Source: Pseudochrobactrum asaccharolyticum (GTDB lineage: Bacteria; Pseudomonadota; Alphaproteobacteria; Rhizobiales; Rhizobiaceae). From it: 64,000 bases of DNA. Every line of letters starts with the position of its first letter. The first letter of the stretch is position 1. The DNA lies in assembly GCF_003314995.1 (NCBI RefSeq), contig NZ_QNRH01000006.1, forward strand, positions 62,001 through 126,000, in the 5' to 3' direction. The position numbers were made by a program, and so were the translations under genes. This document shows positions 61,875-64,000 of this stretch, piece after piece. The notes under the pieces are model-generated. The model worked only from the letters and a program-made list of their open reading frames with translations, ran no database searches and had not been told where the DNA came from.

Positions 61875-63068
61875 TTAGTGATTTTTCAGCACATCGACAC
61901 CCGGAAGCGGCTTGCCTTCCATCCATTCAAGGAAAGCGCCGCCAGCGGTCGAAATATAGCTGAAATCATCGCTGACTTTAGCATGGTTGAGTGCTGCAAC
62001 TGTGTCGCCGCCACCGGCAACAGAAACCAGCTTGCCCTGTTTGGTGCGCTCAGCTGCATGTTTGGCAGCGGATACTGTTGCCGCATCAAAAGGATGCAGT
62101 TCAAAAGCACCGAGCGGGCCGTTCCATACCAGAGTGGAAGCGTCGCTGATCGCTGCATTGATACGGTCAACTGAGAGCGGACCCACATCCAGCATCATGC
62201 CGTCATGCGGGATTGCATCCACACCATAGGTCTGATGCGGTGCATCTGCCGCGAAATGCCAGGCTACAACCGCATCAACCGGCAGGATAATCGCGCAATT
62301 GGCGCTCTCAGCCTTTGCCATGATCGCGCGGGCTGTATCGGCCAGATCATGTTCGCAAAGCGATTTACCGACATCATGTCCCTGTGCTGCAAGGAAAGTA
62401 TTAGCCATGCCGCCGCCGATCACCAGAGCATCAACCTTTTCAACGAGGTTGGAGAGCAGGTCGATCTTGGTGGAAACTTTGGCACCACCGACAATGGCGA
62501 TCACCGGACGTACCGGCTGGCCGAGGCCTTTTTCCAGTGCGGTCAGTTCGGCTTCCATGGTGAGACCGGCATAGGCCGGCAGAATATGTGCCAGACCTTC
62601 GGTGGAAGCATGAGCACGGTGTGCAGCCGAGAAAGCATCATTGACATAGATATCGCCGTTGGCTGCGAGCGCCTTGACGAAATCGGCGTCATTCTTTTCT
62701 TCGCCCTTATGAAAACGGGTGTTTTCGAGGAGCAGAACATCACCGTCGTTCATCGCGTTGACAGCGGCAGCGGCTGCATCGCCGATGCAGTCTTTGGCGA
62801 AAGCGACATGGTGCTTAACAGCATGTGCCAGAGCCGGAACGATCTGTTCTAACGAGAATTCAGCTTGTATCTCGCCTTTCGGACGACCGAAATGCGCGAG
62901 CAGAATAACCTTCGCGCCACGTTCGCGTAACTTATTGATAGTCGGGATGATGCGGTCGATACGGGTCGTGTCCGAGACTTTGCCATCCTGCATCGGTACG
63001 TTCAGATCAACGCGAACGAGGACGCGCTTGGATGCAACATCGGCATCTTTGAGAGTGCGAAAATTCAT
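61875..63068 (-). CDS. pgk: Phosphoglycerate kinase
   Basis: A 397-residue glycolytic kinase interconverting 1,3-bisphosphoglycerate and 3-phosphoglycerate. [67 protein letters not shown], and the C-terminal [14 protein letters not shown] are present. The ATG at 63068 follows CGGAGAA; an in-frame start at 63128 lies in the gap terminator. It is downstream of gap on the same strand, with a terminator between. Confidence 0.97.
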   Translation of the reverse strand: MNFRTLKDADVASKRVLVRVDLNVPMQDGKVSDTTRIDRIIPTINKLRERGAKVILLAHFGRPKGEIQAEFSLEQIVPALAHAVKHHVAFAKDCIGDAAAAAVNAMNDGDVLLLENTRFHKGEEKNDADFVKALAANGDIYVNDAFSAAHRAHASTEGLAHILPAYAGLTMEAELTALEKGLGQPVRPVIAIVGGAKVSTKIDLLSNLVEKVDALVIGGGMANTFLAAQGHDVGKSLCEHDLADTARAIMAKAESANCAIILPVDAVVAWHFAADAPHQTYGVDAIPHDGMMLDVGPLSVDRINAAISDASTLVWNGPLGAFELHPFDAATVSAAKHAAERTKQGKLVSVAGGGDTVAALNHAKVSDDFSYISTAGGAFLEWMEGKPLPGVDVLKNH

Positions 63069-63106
63069 GAAAATTCTCCGGTCGGATTGTGACGGATAAA
63101 TAAAAA

Positions 63107-63133
63107 GCCGCGCGTCCGATGTGGTCACGCGGC
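63107..63133 (-). terminator. Terminator between gap and pgk
   Basis: On the minus strand GCCGCG (63133-63128) and CGCGGC (63112-63107) pair around a 15-nt loop, followed by TTTTTA. The stem is short, so partial read-through into pgk is plausible. Confidence 0.6.
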
Positions 63134-63160
63134 CTAAAATTCTGTTTTACGAAGAACAGA

Positions 63161-64000
63161 TTAGATCAGCTTGCCAAGCGCAACAGCAGTATCGCTCATG
63201 CGGTTTGAGAAGCCCCATTCATTGTCGTACCAGGTCAGGATACGCACCATGGTGCCTTCCATAACTTTGGTCTGATCCATGTGGAAGACGGATGAATGCG
63301 GGTTGTGGTTGAAGTCGATCGAAACCAGCGGCTCATCGGTAAATCCAAGAATGCCTTTGAGGCGGCCATTGGCAGCTTCGCGGATTGCATTGTTGATTTC
63401 TTCAACGGATGTTGCGCGCTTTGCTTCGAATGTCAGGTCAACAACGGAAACATTCGGAGTTGGTACGCGGATAGCAACGCCGTCGAGCTTGCCTTTAAGT
63501 TCCGGCAGAACCAGACCAACAGCTTTAGCAGCACCGGTTGAAGTCGGGATCATCGACAGGGCAGCAGCGCGGGCGCGATACAGATCCTTGTGCATGGTAT
63601 CCAGCGTCGGCTGGTCACCGGTATAGGAGTGGATCGTGGTCATGAAGCCTTTTTCAATGCCGATTGCGTCATTGAGAACCTGAGCCACCGGTGCAAGGCA
63701 GTTGGTGGTGCAGGAGGCGTTGGAAATAACCAGATGATCTTTGCTCAGCTTGTCGTGGTTGACGCCGTAAACAACAGTCAGGTCAGCATTGTCAGCAGGA
63801 GCGGAAACGATAACGCGCTTTGCACCGGCTTCCAGATGCAGGGCGGCTTTATCACGTGCAGTGAAGATGCCTGTGCATTCCAGAGCAATATCCACACCTT
63901 CAGCTGCCCAAGGCAGTTCGGCAGGATTACGCACAGCGTGAACTTTCATAGCACCGCGGCCAACATCAATGCTGTCGCCTTTAACGGTTACTTCAGCCGG
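63161..64000 (-). CDS. gap: Glyceraldehyde-3-phosphate dehydrogenase, C-terminal part
   Basis: The 280 C-terminal residues of a GAPDH; the N-terminal NAD-binding start lies beyond the window. The catalytic Cys is in [13 protein letters not shown], and the adjacent [45 protein letters not shown], the [12 protein letters not shown] loop and the C-terminal [19 protein letters not shown] are intact. The enzyme makes 1,3-bisphosphoglycerate, the substrate of Pgk encoded just downstream. The ATG at 63949 is internal, as the frame stays open to the edge with family-like sequence. Confidence 0.96.
   Translation of the reverse strand, partial: PAEVTVKGDSIDVGRGAMKVHAVRNPAELPWAAEGVDIALECTGIFTARDKAALHLEAGAKRVIVSAPADNADLTVVYGVNHDKLSKDHLVISNASCTTNCLAPVAQVLNDAIGIEKGFMTTIHSYTGDQPTLDTMHKDLYRARAAALSMIPTSTGAAKAVGLVLPELKGKLDGVAIRVPTPNVSVVDLTFEAKRATSVEEINNAIREAANGRLKGILGFTDEPLVSIDFNHNPHSSVFHMDQTKVMEGTMVRILTWYDNEWGFSNRMSDTAVALGKLI

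Noticed and set aside
1-64000. CRISPR arrays, tRNA or rRNA genes, insertion sequences, prophage genes
   Set aside because: I looked for regularly spaced direct repeats, cloverleaf-like sequences, transposase or integrase motifs and phage proteins and saw none; the only repeats are small palindromic units.

Overview
The window looks like core chromosome of an alphaproteobacterium of the order Hyphomicrobiales (Rhizobiales), most likely in or near the Brucellaceae (Brucella, Ochrobactrum, Pseudochrobactrum). The evidence is the alphaproteobacterial gene set (gapR/DUF2312, trcR/DUF1013, carD, rpoH2 behind an EcfG-type promoter, DUF1036-pyk, class I fructose-bisphosphate aldolase near pgk-gap), the RIME-like and Bru-RS-like palindromic repeats, and the moderate base composition. 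The genus is an inference. I see no prophage, insertion sequence, CRISPR array, rRNA or tRNA gene.

Layout. 1-8.7 kb: the end of a proline-racemase-family gene, then a branched-chain amino-acid ABC transporter locus (livH, livM, livG, livF, a small membrane protein, two tandem livK-type binding proteins) with unusually many hairpins between its later genes. 8.9-12.4 kb: pyruvate carboxylase. 12.5-18.6 kb: a C4-dicarboxylate system, with the sensor/regulator pair dctS-dctR divergent from the TRAP transporter dctP-dctQ-dctM and twin operator-like repeats between them. 18.7-25.2 kb: an MFS transporter, ispG, a polyprenyl synthase, mtgA, rpmF and an acetyl-CoA acetyltransferase. 26-34 kb: a SUV3-like RNA helicase coupled to an S4-domain protein, fdxA, carD, rpoH2 and an M48/LysM lipoprotein protease. 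34.3-38.7 kb: the thiamine importer thiB-thiP-thiQ behind a TPP riboswitch, divergent from a thiamine pyrophosphokinase gene. 38.8-45 kb: a glycine-zipper lipoprotein, an ABC-F ATPase, an aldo/keto reductase, a MarR regulator divergent from a DUF1428 gene, gapR, DUF1244 and an N-formylglutamate amidohydrolase. 45.3-50.1 kb: DUF1036-pyk, a TPR protein, rpmJ and purE-purK. 50.2-56.8 kb: two small DUF465 genes, a MerR regulator divergent from an MFS exporter, a second MFS gene, DUF1192, a quinone oxidoreductase and trcR. 57-64 kb: a propionyl/acetyl-CoA ligase, a 55-residue membrane protein, fba, a PQQ-type sugar dehydrogenase, pgk and the C-terminal part of gap (cut by the window edge).

Functionally the window joins nutrient uptake (amino acids, C4-dicarboxylates, thiamine) to central carbon metabolism (pyc, pyk, fba, pgk, gap, prpE, phbA), with several global regulators (CarD, RpoH2, GapR, TrcR). 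The genes are mostly ordinary. The less expected signals are a LivG ATPase fused to a helix-hairpin-helix tail, hairpins after all four substrate-binding-protein genes, a 139-bp nested palindrome after livK2, a pseudoknot-like leader before ispG, a 62-bp inverted repeat before the ABC-F gene, and several operator-like dyads. I did not find a clearly new multi-gene system. All positions were read by eye, without database searches or folding software.
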